Shown here piece by piece: positions 43,663 through 52,505 of a DNA stretch of 64,000 nucleotides. The stretch covers positions 43,862 through 107,861 of the forward strand of contig JAUNNN010000002.1 in NCBI GenBank assembly GCA_030531435.1, in the 5' to 3' direction. Numbering within the stretch: the first letter of the stretch is position 1; every line of letters starts with the position of its first letter. The stretch is from Lachnospiraceae bacterium. GTDB taxonomy: Bacteria > Bacillota > Clostridia > Lachnospirales > Lachnospiraceae. The notes below the pieces were generated by a model. It saw only the letters and a list, made by a program, of their open reading frames with translations, was not told where the DNA came from and made no database searches. Both the position numbers and the translations under genes were made by a program.

Positions 43663-44685
43663 TTATTTTGCATTCCATGCTTCAAGTTCATCTCTAATAT
43701 ACTGAAGCTCAAGAAGCTTTTTCTTAACGCCTTCTACATCAAGGATTTCTGTATTATTTGAATTAAACTCTGTAAGCTTTGTACGCTCTGTATCACCCTG
43801 TTTAAAGTATAAATCGTAGTTTAAGTCTCTCTGATCTGCAGGTACTCTGAAGAATCCACCCATATCAATTGCTCTTGCACATTCTTCATTAGTAAGAAGT
43901 GTTTCATACATCTTCTCACCATGTCTGATACCAATAACCTTAATCTCATTATCAGCGTTAAATAGCTCTTTTACAGCCTGAGCTAAAACTTCAATTGTAC
44001 ATGCTGGAGCCTTCTGTACCATAATGTCACCGCTATTAGCATTTTCAAAGGCAAATATAACAAGCTCAACTGCTTCTTCCAAAGACATAATAAATCTTGT
44101 CATCTTTGGTTCTGTAACTGTGAGAGGCTTACCTTCTTTAATCTGATCGATAAAAAGAGGAATAACTGATCCTCTTGAACACATAACATTGCCGTAACGT
44201 GTTCCACAAATTAATGTCTTATCAGGAGAAATCGTTCTTGATTTTGCTACAAATACTTTTTCCATCATAGCCTTTGATGTTCCCATGGCATTAATTGGAT
44301 ATGCAGCTTTATCTGTAGAAAGACAAATAACCTTTTTTACACCCGCCTCAATTGCAGCAGTTAATACATTATCTGTTCCTTCAACATTTGTTCTTACTGC
44401 TTCCATTGGGAAGAATTCACATGATGGAACCTGCTTAAGCGCAGCAGCGTGGAAAATATAATCAACTCCATGCATTGCATCTCTTACGCTCTGAATGTTT
44501 CTTACATCGCCGATGTAATATTTTATTTTTGGATTATTGTAGAAATGACGCATGTCATCCTGTTTTTTCTCATCTCTTGAAAAGATTCTTATTTCCTTAA
44601 TGTCTGTATCAAGAAATCTTTTTAAAACAGCATTTCCGAATGATCCTGTACCACCTGTAATAAGTAGTGTCTTTCCTTCAAACAT
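43663..44685 (-). CDS. capE: CapE/FnlA UDP-GlcNAc 4,6-dehydratase/5-epimerase
   Basis: A 340-residue SDR: TLLITGGTGSFGNAVLKRF at the N-terminus, HAAALKQVPSCEFFPMEAV, and the active site CLSTDKAAYPINAMGTSKAMMEKV with Met in the usual Tyr position, as in CapE/FnlA/PseB enzymes. It acts on UDP-GlcNAc and commits it to 6-deoxy-hexosamines. The immediate capF-capG neighbours identify the L-FucNAc branch over pseudaminic acid (PseB). Confidence 0.9.
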   Translation of the reverse strand: MFEGKTLLITGGTGSFGNAVLKRFLDTDIKEIRIFSRDEKKQDDMRHFYNNPKIKYYIGDVRNIQSVRDAMHGVDYIFHAAALKQVPSCEFFPMEAVRTNVEGTDNVLTAAIEAGVKKVICLSTDKAAYPINAMGTSKAMMEKVFVAKSRTISPDKTLICGTRYGNVMCSRGSVIPLFIDQIKEGKPLTVTEPKMTRFIMSLEEAVELVIFAFENANSGDIMVQKAPACTIEVLAQAVKELFNADNEIKVIGIRHGEKMYETLLTNEECARAIDMGGFFRVPADQRDLNYDLYFKQGDTERTKLTEFNSNNTEILDVEGVKKKLLELQYIRDELEAWNAK

Positions 44686-44686
44686 T

Positions 44687-46567
44687 TTAATTCTCCTTCT
44701 GAATTCCTTTGTATGTAGGCACGAGTTTCTTTACCCATGTTTTTATTTCGTCATTTGATAATTCATCCCTTGATTCTTCTTTAAGCTTTTCTAACTCGCT
44801 AAAGAACTCATCTTTATCAAATTCAATTGGCTTTCCGATATGAATAAGCTTATTTGCAGTTTCCTGCATGCCCTCTTCATCCATAAGCATTTCTTCATAA
44901 AGCTTCTCACCAGGACGAAGACCTGTAAATTCAATCTTTATATCTTCACCAGGAACATATCCTGAAAGTCTTATAAGGTTATTTGCAAGATCTAATATCT
45001 TAACTGGTTCACCCATTTCAAGAACAAATATTTCTCCACCCTTTGCATATGCTCCTGCCTGAAGTACCAAAGATACTGCCTCCGGAATTGTCATGAAATA
45101 TCTGATTATACGTGGATGAGTAACTGTAACAGGTCCACCTTCTGCAATCTGCTTTTTAAACAGTGGAATAACTGAACCATTTGAACCAAGTACATTTCCG
45201 AATCTAACTGCTACAAAATCTGTCTTCTCTGACTTTTCATTGTATGCCTGAACAATCATTTCACAGATTCGTTTTGTAGCTCCCATGATATTTGTAGGAT
45301 TAACCGCCTTATCTGTTGAAATCATTACGAACTTACTTGTTCCATATGTTACTGCTGCTTCTGCAACCTTCCATGTACCAAGTACATTATTCTTAATAGC
45401 CTCATTTGGGCTATCCTCCATAAGAGGAACATGCTTATGAGCTGCTGCATGATATACAATGTCAGGTCTGTATGTTTCAAATATCTGATTTACTCTGTTT
45501 GTATTTCGTACAGAACCAATAAGCACCTTTAAATCAAGCTCAGGGTACTTTTTCTTAAGCTCCTGCTGAATTTCATATGCGCTGTTTTCGTATATATCAA
45601 ATATAATGAGCTGCTTTGGCTGTTTCTCTGCTATCTGTCTACAAAGCTCTGAGCCAATTGATCCACCACCACCTGTTACAAGTATTGTTTTACCATTTAC
45701 ATATCCCATGATGGAATCAAGATCTACCTGAATCTGCTCTCTTCCAAGAAGGTCAATAACATCAACTTTACGAAGCTGTGAAACATTGACTTCACCATTA
45801 ACAAGCTGATACATACCTGGAAGTGTTTTAAGTTCACACTTTGTCTGCTTACAAATTTCAAGAATCTCTCTTATTGTTGTTTTGCTTGCAGATGGCATGG
45901 CAATGATTATTTCATCAATGTCATATTTTGTGACATTTTCAAGAATCGTAGTTCTGTCTCCTACAACCTTTACGCCATGAATATAATTTCCGTTTTTCTT
46001 AGCATCATCATCTATCACGCAAAGCGCATTTTTTTGAATGTAGCTTGATGATTTCATCTCTCTTATAAGAGAGCTTGCTGCCTCACCAGCACCAATAACC
46101 ATTACATTAACTGACTTTGCAGACTCTGTTCTTTTTTCAACAAATGTCCTGAATGCTCTATAGAAAAATCTTGAGCATATGACAAAGAACAAAAGAAATC
46201 CGCCAAAGAAAATATAACAACTTCTAGGGTATGGCCAATGAAGTAACATATGAACTGTTACCATCTGAACTGTTGCTGAAAGTACACATGCAAGAATAAT
46301 ATTTACTATCTCGGTACTTCCCGCGTATTCCCATAAACTTTGATAAAGGTGGAATATCCAGAATAAAATAAGTGTAATAACGATACTGAATGGCAAAAAT
46401 CTCCACGCAGTTTCAGAAAATGCTTTATCACTAATATCACCAGGTCTGAAATCAAATCTGGCAATAAGTCCGATATATGTAGCTAGTGCAATTGATGCAA
46501 TATCTAATATGATTAACGCCAGTCTTCTGACGAAAATTTGTCTGTTTTGAATAATTGATTTAGTCAT
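44687..46567 (-). CDS. Membrane nucleotide-sugar 4,6-dehydratase (PglF/WbpM/CapD-like)
   Basis: A 626-residue protein with four N-terminal membrane helices (to about residue 140), a first Rossmann-like domain (NVMVIGAGEAASSLIREM) and a catalytic SDR domain (TILVTGGGGSIGSELCRQI; MISTDKAVNPTNIMGATKR, with Met in the Tyr position). It converts UDP-GlcNAc to the 4-keto-6-deoxy sugar, the precursor of QuiNAc, D-FucNAc or bacillosamine. The ATG at 46567 (MTKSIIQNRQ) is preferred to one 26 codons earlier, which would overlap the upstream gene by 40 bases. The first-step product probably feeds the PglC-like transferase at 49935. Confidence 0.88.
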   Translation of the reverse strand: MTKSIIQNRQIFVRRLALIILDIASIALATYIGLIARFDFRPGDISDKAFSETAWRFLPFSIVITLILFWIFHLYQSLWEYAGSTEIVNIILACVLSATVQMVTVHMLLHWPYPRSCYIFFGGFLLFFVICSRFFYRAFRTFVEKRTESAKSVNVMVIGAGEAASSLIREMKSSSYIQKNALCVIDDDAKKNGNYIHGVKVVGDRTTILENVTKYDIDEIIIAMPSASKTTIREILEICKQTKCELKTLPGMYQLVNGEVNVSQLRKVDVIDLLGREQIQVDLDSIMGYVNGKTILVTGGGGSIGSELCRQIAEKQPKQLIIFDIYENSAYEIQQELKKKYPELDLKVLIGSVRNTNRVNQIFETYRPDIVYHAAAHKHVPLMEDSPNEAIKNNVLGTWKVAEAAVTYGTSKFVMISTDKAVNPTNIMGATKRICEMIVQAYNEKSEKTDFVAVRFGNVLGSNGSVIPLFKKQIAEGGPVTVTHPRIIRYFMTIPEAVSLVLQAGAYAKGGEIFVLEMGEPVKILDLANNLIRLSGYVPGEDIKIEFTGLRPGEKLYEEMLMDEEGMQETANKLIHIGKPIEFDKDEFFSELEKLKEESRDELSNDEIKTWVKKLVPTYKGIQKEN

Positions 46568-46605
46568 CTTTAGGCATAAAACTCCTGAATAACATACTGT
46601 GAAAA

Positions 46606-47781
46606 TTATACCACATTTGTTATCTCTTGTACTACCTTTTTCCAATTACTCTCTACTGTTCTTAAACTATATTCTTCATCATCACTATGAAGAGGAAGCT
46701 CTCCCTTTATTACCTTCTCCATAAGCGCCGCAAGTTCCTCTGGTTTAAATGGGTTAAAGAAATATGCATTCTTATAATCATCAAGTAATTCATGAGAAAA
46801 ATCTGTATCTGAAACAAGTTCAAATGTACGAACCTGTCTTGCCTCAATAAGTGGATATCCAAAGGTTTCGATATACGATGGGAAAATAAGTGCTGATTCA
46901 CAAAATGTCTCCATTACTTTCTCATGCGAAAACTTTCCAAGACACTTTATATTATTATCAAATAACTCATCTAGTGCATTCTCATCTTCAAATAAGCCTT
47001 TATTTTCATCTGAAACGCTTAAAGTATAGAACATTGTTTTTGAAAGTCTCTTAATAACATCCACTTCAGCTGGAGTAAATGTCACTTCAAAGTTAAATAT
47101 TCCCTTTTTTCTAAGAATCATTCCAGCCGCAATAATTGCTGAATGGTTTTTATATATAATATCCTGTGCAGGAAAATAGAATTTTATCACTTTGTTATTA
47201 GTATCACTTTGCAAAAGTGAGTCACTATTTGCATGATAATTTGAAAAATCATTAACGTCCGGCATTATTCTTCTGATTTTATCAGTCTTAATATGTGCCT
47301 TCTTTGCAACGGATTTTTCCATCCATTTTGTCTGAACAATAACTACATCTGTTTTTCTGATTGATGATAAAATCATATTTCCAATCAAGTACTGATATAT
47401 AGCATATACTCTTTCTTCTTTTCTGAAAGGAGAAAACTTCTTGGCATTTTGAAACACCATAGGATTGTGAACATACATTGCAGATTTTGTGTGTATATGC
47501 TTTGGAAGAGTATTCTGCATAGAAAAAATAAGATCTGGTTTAAATGACTCTACAAACTTCCCGCCAACAAGAAGCTCAAACTTAAGTCTTGCAATCCAGT
47601 TCTTCTTAAACTGAGGGCATAATACCACTTTGATATTATCTGCATCCTCAATGTATTTATCTGATACAAGAAAAATCCACTCATTCTCCTTGTCATTTTC
47701 TTTTACAAAATTATAAAAGTCTTTTAATACAGTCATTGCTCCTGAAACAGATGCAGCTGTATTTATAACTACTATTCTCAT
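46606..47781 (-). CDS. GT4-family glycosyltransferase
   Basis: A 391-residue GT-B enzyme starting MRIVVINTAASVSGAMTVLKDF with a glycine/serine loop, a middle VKFYFPAQDIIYKNHSAI in place of the usual donor-domain entry, and a C-terminal FPSYIETFGYPLIEARQ carrying the E-x7-E pair. It is the second glycosyltransferase of cluster B in gene order. The 38 bases to the next gene hold no visible promoter. Sugar specificity cannot be told. Confidence 0.8.
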   Translation of the reverse strand: MRIVVINTAASVSGAMTVLKDFYNFVKENDKENEWIFLVSDKYIEDADNIKVVLCPQFKKNWIARLKFELLVGGKFVESFKPDLIFSMQNTLPKHIHTKSAMYVHNPMVFQNAKKFSPFRKEERVYAIYQYLIGNMILSSIRKTDVVIVQTKWMEKSVAKKAHIKTDKIRRIMPDVNDFSNYHANSDSLLQSDTNNKVIKFYFPAQDIIYKNHSAIIAAGMILRKKGIFNFEVTFTPAEVDVIKRLSKTMFYTLSVSDENKGLFEDENALDELFDNNIKCLGKFSHEKVMETFCESALIFPSYIETFGYPLIEARQVRTFELVSDTDFSHELLDDYKNAYFFNPFKPEELAALMEKVIKGELPLHSDDEEYSLRTVESNWKKVVQEITNVV

Positions 47782-47784
47782 TAT

Positions 47785-48987
47785 TTATTCCTTGATTAGT
47801 TTCTTAAGCTCTTCATTTATTCGGCTAATATGAATATCTTTTCTAAAATGTTTAATAAAGTATTCTCTTCCAGACGCCCCATAACGAAGTCTATCTTCTT
47901 CTGAAAGAGATGCAAACTTAATAAATGCATCTTTTAATCCATCAACATCTTCAGCTTCAACGCATATACCGCACTCAGCTGCCTTTATTGTTTCATTAGC
48001 AGAGCCTGTAATCATACCAATAATAGGCTTTCCTGCTGCCATATATCCTTGAACCTTAGCTGGAAGTGTTAATCCTGTAGCATTATCTGATTTAAGTGAC
48101 ACTATACAGGCATCAGCAAGCTTATAATAAATAGGCATTTCTTCTACAGGCTTCTGCCCATAAAAAATAACCTTATCATCAATCAAAAGCTCTTTTGCCT
48201 GCTTTTTTAAGTCATCTACTAGGGCTCCTCCACCAACAATATGAAGTTTCATATCAACCTCATTACAAGCGGCCTTAAATGCATCAATAACCTTTGTAAG
48301 ATTCTGCGCAATTCCAACATTTCCAAGAAATACAAAATCAATTGCTCCGTTGTTTTCGGCCGAAAAATCCTTACTTAAATACTCCTCATCTGCAAAATTT
48401 GGTATATAGGTTAATTTACTACTATCGATATTATGAACATCTTTTAGATATGATATAAAGCTTTCAGACTGAGTAGCAATCATATCTGCTGCATCATATA
48501 CTTTTTTACTTATGTGCTTAACCCACTTAAATGCCGGATTACTTTCACTCTTTATATACATTTTAAGTGATTCTGGCCATAAATCGCAGCAGTATAAAAA
48601 CATTGGAACCTTATATCGTTTTTTGTACCATCTAGCTGGTAATGCCATAAAAATAGGGGAAAGCTGATATGAATATACAACATCAAAGTTACCTTTTATT
48701 TTTTTAATTGCTCTCATAGCAGAAAAATAAAAGCTTGCGTAGTTAAGCGCTAAATGAACTACACCCTTTTTTCTTCCAATTTCAAGGCACCTTATAACAT
48801 GTACGCCATTTACTACCTCATCATTATGAGCACCTGACTTGTATTCTAGAGGCACAATACCTGTTGGATAATTTGGTAATCCAGTAAGCACTGTAACATC
48901 ATGTCCAAGAGCAGCTAAACTCTCGCACACGTCAGTAACTTTAAAACTTTCTGGATAATAATATTGGCATACAACTAATATTTTCAT
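47785..48987 (-). CDS. WbuB-like GT4 glycosyltransferase (likely FucNAc transferase)
   Basis: A 400-residue GT-B enzyme with the WbuB-type N-terminus KILVVCQYYYPESFKVTDVC, HVIRCLEIGRKKG, the CCDLWPESLKMY motif, NFADEEYLSKDF, and donor-domain VFLGNVGIAQNLTKVIDAF and MAAGKPIIGMITGSANETI. In E. coli O26-type clusters wbuB stands next to fnlA-fnlB-fnlC and is assigned to L-FucNAc transfer. The same set of genes here makes that role likely. Confidence 0.82.
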   Translation of the reverse strand: MKILVVCQYYYPESFKVTDVCESLAALGHDVTVLTGLPNYPTGIVPLEYKSGAHNDEVVNGVHVIRCLEIGRKKGVVHLALNYASFYFSAMRAIKKIKGNFDVVYSYQLSPIFMALPARWYKKRYKVPMFLYCCDLWPESLKMYIKSESNPAFKWVKHISKKVYDAADMIATQSESFISYLKDVHNIDSSKLTYIPNFADEEYLSKDFSAENNGAIDFVFLGNVGIAQNLTKVIDAFKAACNEVDMKLHIVGGGALVDDLKKQAKELLIDDKVIFYGQKPVEEMPIYYKLADACIVSLKSDNATGLTLPAKVQGYMAAGKPIIGMITGSANETIKAAECGICVEAEDVDGLKDAFIKFASLSEEDRLRYGASGREYFIKHFRKDIHISRINEELKKLIKE

Positions 48988-49000
48988 TATTTACTCCGAT

Positions 49001-49909
49001 TTACTTATGCGCATCTATATACATACGTATTTCGTCTTTGATTCCTTCACTAAATGATACAGGATTATAAGAAAAATCTCTTGTTGCGTCATCATGAGAA
49101 TATGCTCTTGGCTCTACCATTCTCTGTACTTTCTCCCTGAAATCTTTCTTACCAAGGGTAAGCACAAATACGCCCCATGCGCCTAAATATGCAATAATAT
49201 ACGGACAAGACACAAACGTATTTTTAACGCCTAACTGACGTGCTATTTCTTTAAAAATGTCAATAAGAAGTATAGGCTCTTTTCCTGATAATACATAATT
49301 CTTACCACCCGTAGCCTCTTCGTTCATTAGTACATCATAAAACGCGATGCCTAAATCCTTACACCATACAGGCTGAAGTTCATATTTTGCACCGTTAATT
49401 ACTGGGAAAAGTCTCAGTTTATTAACCATATTAATAAACACTGACATATTACCATCTGATAAAGAACCATATATCATTGTAGGTCTTAATATTGTAAGCG
49501 ATACTCCTGCATCTTCACACATCTTGGTAACTTCTGCATCTATTTGTCTATATCCTTCGCCAGCATCCTTATATTTAGAATAAATACCTGTTGTATGAAC
49601 AAGAATAAATCGTTTTACTCCACATTCTATAGCTGCTTTTACAAGAGGAACAGATCTCTGAATACCCGCAATATGAAGAAGAGTATCAAAACCACCCTGA
49701 ACAAACTTCTTTGCTTCATCGTAAGTTTCAATACTTCCCACAAATTTTTCCATATTAATGCTGCACTTATCAAGATATGTAGTATCTGAACCTTCTCTTA
49801 AAAGTGCTCTAAACTTCCAGCCTTCAACTAAAGACTTATTTTCTTCAAGTTTCTCAAGGAAGTATCGTCCATTCTTCCCTGTGATACCTGTTATTAAAAC
49901 ATTTTTCAT
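49001..49909 (-). CDS. Atypical SDR-family NAD(P)-dependent protein
   Basis: A 302-residue Rossmann protein (VLITGITGKNGRYFLEKL, HIAGIQRSVPLVKAAIECGVKRF). The segment that should hold the SDR YxxxK pair reads HTTGIYSKYKDAGEGYRQIDAE; the expected Lys after YRQI is Asp, so it looks like an atypical, possibly non-reducing member, unless YSKYK serves. Between a PglC-like transferase and FucNAc genes, one would expect a 4-ketoreductase for the WbpM/PglF product (as WbpV); the sequence leaves this open. A conserved C-terminal helix pair (CPYIIAYLGAWGVFVLTLG) may touch the membrane. Confidence 0.75.
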   Translation of the reverse strand: MKNVLITGITGKNGRYFLEKLEENKSLVEGWKFRALLREGSDTTYLDKCSINMEKFVGSIETYDEAKKFVQGGFDTLLHIAGIQRSVPLVKAAIECGVKRFILVHTTGIYSKYKDAGEGYRQIDAEVTKMCEDAGVSLTILRPTMIYGSLSDGNMSVFINMVNKLRLFPVINGAKYELQPVWCKDLGIAFYDVLMNEEATGGKNYVLSGKEPILLIDIFKEIARQLGVKNTFVSCPYIIAYLGAWGVFVLTLGKKDFREKVQRMVEPRAYSHDDATRDFSYNPVSFSEGIKDEIRMYIDAHK

Positions 49910-49934
49910 ATATTAAAATCCATAAATCATGTAC

Positions 49935-50552
49935 TTACTTCTTTAATGCACCCGTTCCGCCTTCTACTACTCCATCCTGCTTTGCCACAGAAATAAATGT
50001 CCCAAAGAAGCACTTTAAATCAAAGAGAAATGACATCTTCTTAACATATTCTCCGTCAAGCTTTGCCTTTTCTTCTATTTCAAGCTCATCTCGTCCATTT
50101 ATCTGAGCCCAGCCTGTTAATCCAGGAGCCACCTTATTGGCACCATACTTTGCTCTTTCATCATAAAGGTCTGTCTGATTATATAGAGCAGGTCTTGGAC
50201 CGACAATTGCCATCTGCCCCATCCAAATATTAAAAATCTGCGGTAACTCATCAAGACTTGTTTTTCTAAGGAATCCACCGACCTTTGTAATATACTGTTC
50301 TGGATTTTCAAGCATATGAGTAGGCGTATCCTTTGGCGTAGATGTTTTCATTGAACGGTACTTATATATCTTAAAGTATCTTGGCTTACCATCCTTACCG
50401 TCTTTTGCAAATCTTTTCTGACTAAATAGTACAGGTCCTGGATCATCAACCTTTATTGCAATTGCTAAAATAATCCATACTGGAATAAGTACAATTATTC
50501 CAATAGTTGCAAGTAAAAAGTCAATTAATCTCTTAATTATATTCTTATACAT
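49935..50552 (-). CDS. Small initiating phosphoglycosyl transferase (PglC-like)
   Basis: A 205-residue monotopic phosphoglycosyl transferase consisting of the catalytic core alone: re-entrant helix (IKRLIDFLLATIGIIVLIPVW), KVDDPGPVLFSQKRFAKDG, YFKIYKYRSMKT, LDELPQIFNIWMGQMAIVGPRP, and GLTGWAQINGRDELE. It loads the first sugar phosphate of cluster B onto undecaprenyl phosphate. The gene has an AGGAGGG ribosome site and begins only 24 bases after the Mrp operon's last gene, with no room for a normal promoter plus terminator, so some read-through from that operon is likely. Confidence 0.9.
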   Translation of the reverse strand: MYKNIIKRLIDFLLATIGIIVLIPVWIILAIAIKVDDPGPVLFSQKRFAKDGKDGKPRYFKIYKYRSMKTSTPKDTPTHMLENPEQYITKVGGFLRKTSLDELPQIFNIWMGQMAIVGPRPALYNQTDLYDERAKYGANKVAPGLTGWAQINGRDELEIEEKAKLDGEYVKKMSFLFDLKCFFGTFISVAKQDGVVEGGTGALKK

Positions 50553-50576
50553 ATGCCCTCCTGCGGGATACGGGGG

Positions 50577-52505
50577 TTACTTTGCTGACAAAATGTAAGC
50601 CATAGTCAAAAGAAGACCTATACAGAAAATTATAAGTCCAAATGACAGACTTCTCTTAACGATACCGGCACTTTCAGATATATCCTCAAATGCTGCGGCA
50701 GTCTTATGTTCATAGTTTTCAAATTTGATATTCTTTTTATTAACAGTAACATTTCCAACGTCCTGAAGCCAGTTTAGAAATGCACCAATGATGTGCGTGA
50801 AATAATTACCTTCTTCAAGCTCCTGTGGAATCTTTGAATCTTTATAGATTGTTTTTCTAAGGAAGACAACGATTCCATCAACTAATGAATCAAGCACTCT
50901 GCAAGCTATTCCAAAAACAAATGGAAGCGCAGTGAGTAAAAGAGGTCTGTATATAAGATTTTCTAAGTCAATAAGCTTGCTCCATCTATTTAGATACTCT
51001 TCGTCCTTAATCATCCAGTTCCTTACAATTATTACATAAATAAGTGCACCAATACTAATTGAGATTAAAGCACCTTTTAGATTTGTAAATGAGAACCATC
51101 TAATAGCTTCCATCTCTGATGAGTTAAGGAATACCTTTGAAAGTTCTGCCATTTTGCTAAGAGTCTGGCCTGGAAGCATTCCAAGTATTGGAAGAACTGT
51201 TGCAGATAGTGTAAGAGCAAATGCACTAAGTCCAGTCATGTACTTTCCGTTAAGTGCATCATACTTAGCCTGAATAGCTGCATCTTTATTTTTCTCAACA
51301 AAAATACATATATAAAGCTTTGTCATATATGCAACTGTAAGTCCACCACTTATAAGGAAAATCCATTCAATGACTGTTATATTTGTAGCTGAGAATAATG
51401 CAGCCACTTCTCCCTCATGGATAAGTTCCCTATATTCAACGATTCCCTCATGCATCAGGGTTTTACTAATGTACCCGTTAAATAAAGGCATACCACCAAT
51501 TCCTAGTGCACCCATTAGGAAAATATAATTAAGAAGCTTCTTGCCTCTTCCAAAACCTCTAATATCATTAAGATCAAGCTTATGAACATTCATAAATACA
51601 GCACCTGCTGCCATAAAGAGTGTAAGCTTTATTAGTGAGTGATTTGCCATATGCATTAAAGCACCCCTTATTGCAAGCGCATTTTCTTCTTCAAGAAGGC
51701 CTGCCGTTCCAACACCCACTAAAATAAATCCAATTTGTGACACAGATGAGCATGCAAGTGTTCTCTTTAAATCAATCGAGAATAGAGCCAACACAGCACC
51801 AAGAGCCATTGTGATAACACCAGTTACAAGTATTAATGAAGCCCATGTGCCATTTCCTGCAAAAATATAACAACTTAAAATAAGAATTCCAAACATTCCA
51901 GCCTTTGTTAAAATACCAGAAAGAAGCGCAGATGCAGGAGCTGGTGCAACTGGATGCGCCTTTGGAAGCCATATATGAAGTGGAAATGCACCGGCTTTAG
52001 CCCCAAATCCAAATAACATACATAAGCCTGCAGCCCACATTTTGCTAATTGAATCTTTATCGCCTGCCATGGCAATAGCACTATAAGCATCTTTTAACTC
52101 ATCAAATCTTAATGTTCCACAAACATTATATAAGAGGAATACACCCATAAGCATAACAAGTCCACCAATAACGGCTACTGCCATATAAGTTGCTGCTGCT
52201 CTCATTGATGCTTTCTTCTCGTCGTATGCGACCCATACATATGATGCTAAAGACATTATTTCAAAGAAAACAAATGTTGTATAAAAATCAGCAGATAGGA
52301 AAACTCCCTCCGTTGCAATAAACGTAATTATTGAAAAAATATGGTATCTTGCCTTATTTGTATAATGAGAAAAATACTCCTTCGAAAAGCATGCTGTCAT
52401 AAGCCACATAAATGCAGCAATAGAGCAGTATACCATTCTGAATCCATCGAGTGTGAAGTTTAATCCCATGCCACAAACATAAGGAATTGAAAAGTAATAC
52501 ATCAT
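50577..52505 (-). CDS. Mrp/complex I-like antiporter subunit (fourth NuoL/M/N homologue)
   Basis: A 642-residue polytopic protein of the proton-translocating NuoL/MrpA/MrpD family. Seen are the TM5 Glu in FFEIMSLASYVW, TM7 Lys in FGAKAGAFPLHIWLPKAHPVAPAPASALLSG (about residues 164-195), NHSLIKLTLFMAAGA (TM8 region) and YISKTL (TM12). A C-terminal extension of about 170 residues with a soluble stretch and a last helix resembles the long NuoL/HyfB-type tail but has no MrpA-type MbhD domain, which is encoded separately. Its ATG overlaps the upstream stop (ATGA). It closes the operon. Confidence 0.85.
   Translation of the reverse strand: MMYYFSIPYVCGMGLNFTLDGFRMVYCSIAAFMWLMTACFSKEYFSHYTNKARYHIFSIITFIATEGVFLSADFYTTFVFFEIMSLASYVWVAYDEKKASMRAAATYMAVAVIGGLVMLMGVFLLYNVCGTLRFDELKDAYSAIAMAGDKDSISKMWAAGLCMLFGFGAKAGAFPLHIWLPKAHPVAPAPASALLSGILTKAGMFGILILSCYIFAGNGTWASLILVTGVITMALGAVLALFSIDLKRTLACSSVSQIGFILVGVGTAGLLEEENALAIRGALMHMANHSLIKLTLFMAAGAVFMNVHKLDLNDIRGFGRGKKLLNYIFLMGALGIGGMPLFNGYISKTLMHEGIVEYRELIHEGEVAALFSATNITVIEWIFLISGGLTVAYMTKLYICIFVEKNKDAAIQAKYDALNGKYMTGLSAFALTLSATVLPILGMLPGQTLSKMAELSKVFLNSSEMEAIRWFSFTNLKGALISISIGALIYVIIVRNWMIKDEEYLNRWSKLIDLENLIYRPLLLTALPFVFGIACRVLDSLVDGIVVFLRKTIYKDSKIPQELEEGNYFTHIIGAFLNWLQDVGNVTVNKKNIKFENYEHKTAAAFEDISESAGIVKRSLSFGLIIFCIGLLLTMAYILSAK

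Noticed and set aside
43663..44685. CapE-like dehydratase as PseB of a pseudaminic acid pathway
   Set aside because: It is flanked directly by capF and capG, which defines the L-FucNAc route; a side role in feeding the NeuB module cannot be excluded but is not supported.
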